Source: Caloranaerobacter sp050286925 (GTDB lineage: Bacteria > Bacillota > Clostridia > Tissierellales > Thermohalobacteraceae). Taken from it: DNA of 64,000 bases. Of the stretch, positions 63,075 to 64,000 are shown piece after piece; position 1 is the first letter of the stretch; every line of letters begins with the position of its first letter. The position numbers and the translations under genes were made by a program. Where the stretch lies: the NCBI RefSeq assembly GCF_050286925.1, contig NZ_JBFWFX010000001.1:353210-417209 (forward strand), given 5' to 3'. The notes beneath the pieces are model-generated. The model did no database searches and was not told the origin of the DNA. It worked only from the letters and a program-made list of their open reading frames with translations.

Positions 63075-63185
63075 TTATGCAGTAGCTAGTGTAAGTACAT
63101 AAACCTTGTTTGCTCCTGCTTTCAATAAAGTTTTACTGCATTCATCTACTGTAGCGAATGTTAACTGTTGCAAAATATTATTCAT
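63075..63185 (-). pseudogene. Remnant of comFC (C-terminal fragment)
   Basis: A 36-residue frame MNNILQQLTFATVDECSKTL then LKAGANKVYVLTLATA. The TVDECSKTLLKAGANKVYVLTLA part matches the end of ComFC/phosphoribosyltransferase-type proteins; the rest of the gene is absent. It sits just upstream of yvyF, exactly where comFC stands in B. subtilis. I infer gene decay, with no clear ribosome site. Confidence 0.7.
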
Positions 63186-63211
63186 TTATTAATTTTAGTA
63201 TATCATACCTT

Positions 63212-63230
63212 GGGTGGCAGCTTGCCACCC
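63212..63230. terminator. Hairpin after the MBL-LTD gene
   Basis: 8-bp stem GGGTGGCA / TGCCACCC with a 3-nt loop, just after the stop at 63238. No U-tract follows on the minus strand; T-rich sequence lies on the plus side. Confidence 0.5.
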
Positions 63231-63237
63231 ATTTTAT

Positions 63238-64000
63238 TTATTTACGTGATACCTCATTACCTTTTTTATCATATAAAATCCCTGTGTCTCCTTTATTGTT
63301 CCAAATATTCTTGCTTGTCCATTTTAAATCACCTGTAGATTTACCACTCGCAATTGTAATTGTAGCTCCTGCTTTTAAAATGTAACCGGTAGGGAAGTAA
63401 TATGTTTGATTACCAATAACGCTTACTAACTTCCAGCCAGTCATGTCTATATCTTTATTAGTAGTATTCTGTATTATAACTATTTCTTTGCTCAAATCTA
63501 TGCTTTTGATAACAACACTAGTTTTAGCAACAGTATTCTTATCAACATTAGTATTAATAGCTGTGTTAGTTTCAGTAGTTTTTGAATCATTATTTGTATT
63601 TACACTATTTATATTGCTTGTATTTGTATCTGTTGAATTATCATCTTTCAAATCAAACTCACAAGGTTTCTTATTGAATTTAATATTGTCCCCATCAGAA
63701 GTTGCAATTATAGTTCCTAATTCATCAGTTCTAAATACCTTTATCCCCATTTTAGCCAATCTTTCTAAAACCTCTTTGTGAGGATGTCCATAATCATTAT
63801 CTTTCCCAACTGATATGACTGCAAATTTAGGGTTAACTCTTTTTAAAAACTCATAATTCGTTGAAGTTCTGCCACCATGATGCCCAACTTTTAAAACATC
63901 TGCCTTTAAATCATAACCTAGCTTTATCATTTCTTCTTCTGAATCCTTTTCAGCATCACCTGTAAAAATAAAAGAAGTATTTTTATAAGTTAATTTGTTA
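63238..64000 (-). CDS. ComEC/Rec2-like metallo-beta-lactamase with lamin-tail domain (5' end outside)
   Basis: The frame is open to the window edge. The visible part starts NKLTYKNTSFIFTGDAEKDS and continues ADVLKVGHHGGRTSTNYEF and AVISVGKDNDYGHPHKEVLE, the C-terminal half of a ComEC-type MBL hydrolase. After a Thr/Asn-rich linker (TNTSNINSVNTNNDSKTTET) comes a C-terminal beta domain with IVIIQNTTNKDIDMTGWKLV and GATITIASG, a lamin-tail (LTD) fold. No membrane helices in the visible part, so a secreted or surface nuclease-like enzyme is possible. It stops before the comFC remnant. Confidence 0.85.
   Translation of the reverse strand, partial: NKLTYKNTSFIFTGDAEKDSEEEMIKLGYDLKADVLKVGHHGGRTSTNYEFLKRVNPKFAVISVGKDNDYGHPHKEVLERLAKMGIKVFRTDELGTIIATSDGDNIKFNKKPCEFDLKDDNSTDTNTSNINSVNTNNDSKTTETNTAINTNVDKNTVAKTSVVIKSIDLSKEIVIIQNTTNKDIDMTGWKLVSVIGNQTYYFPTGYILKAGATITIASGKSTGDLKWTSKNIWNNKGDTGILYDKKGNEVSRK

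Overview
The window is low-GC DNA with tight operons, AGGAGG-type ribosome sites, frequent TTG/GTG starts, a Rex repressor, and sigma-D type flagellar promoters. This fits an anaerobic, motile, Gram-positive member of the Clostridia. I infer this from gene content and cannot name a genus. Almost all genes lie on the minus strand, so transcription runs from high to low coordinates. I saw no rRNA or tRNA gene, no CRISPR array and no intact transposase.

Right part (about 64000 down to 32200): one long flagellar and secretion region. Its order, read on the minus strand, is comFC remnant, yvyF, flgM, flgN, two flgK, flgL, a yviE-like gene (DUF6470), fliW, csrA, a coiled-coil gene, flagellin, flagellin-modification genes, fliD, fliS, fliT-like, hpf, secA, prfB. 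This is essentially the Bacillus subtilis comF-to-prfB order. A block for flagellin glycosylation and methylation (two Maf-type transferases, fliB, flaG, pseB/C/F/H/I/G plus a formyltransferase and a PIG-L deacetylase) sits between flagellin and fliD. Sigma-D promoters precede flgM, flagellin, the first maf, flaG and fliD. The first FlgK carries an inserted von Willebrand A-like domain.

Middle (about 32200 down to 5200): housekeeping and transport genes. These are two chemoreceptors, Tex, an MFS transporter, a DUF2202 lipoprotein, a MEDS/GAF hybrid histidine kinase overlapping an amidohydrolase, FMN-riboswitch-controlled ribU, an aminotransferase, the tsaE-tsaB-rimI operon, a MacA/MacB-like exporter, a Yip1 membrane protein, tsaD, BirA-box-controlled bioY, an ABC-F ATPase and rex.

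Left part (1 to about 5120): the downstream-truncated start of a RiPP cluster of thiopeptide type. It has a 59-residue Ser/Cys-rich precursor, an ABC-2 exporter pair and a LanB-type glutamylating dehydratase that runs off the window. A stand-alone LytTR regulator is encoded just upstream. Three direct repeats with exact 21-bp phasing lie between the regulator and the precursor, so a pheromone- or stress-type switch is likely.

Scattered through the intergenic DNA are four loci of a dispersed repeat family (some copies carrying a perfect DnaA box), two separate DnaA-box clusters, and a recurring AT-rich element directly after stop codons.
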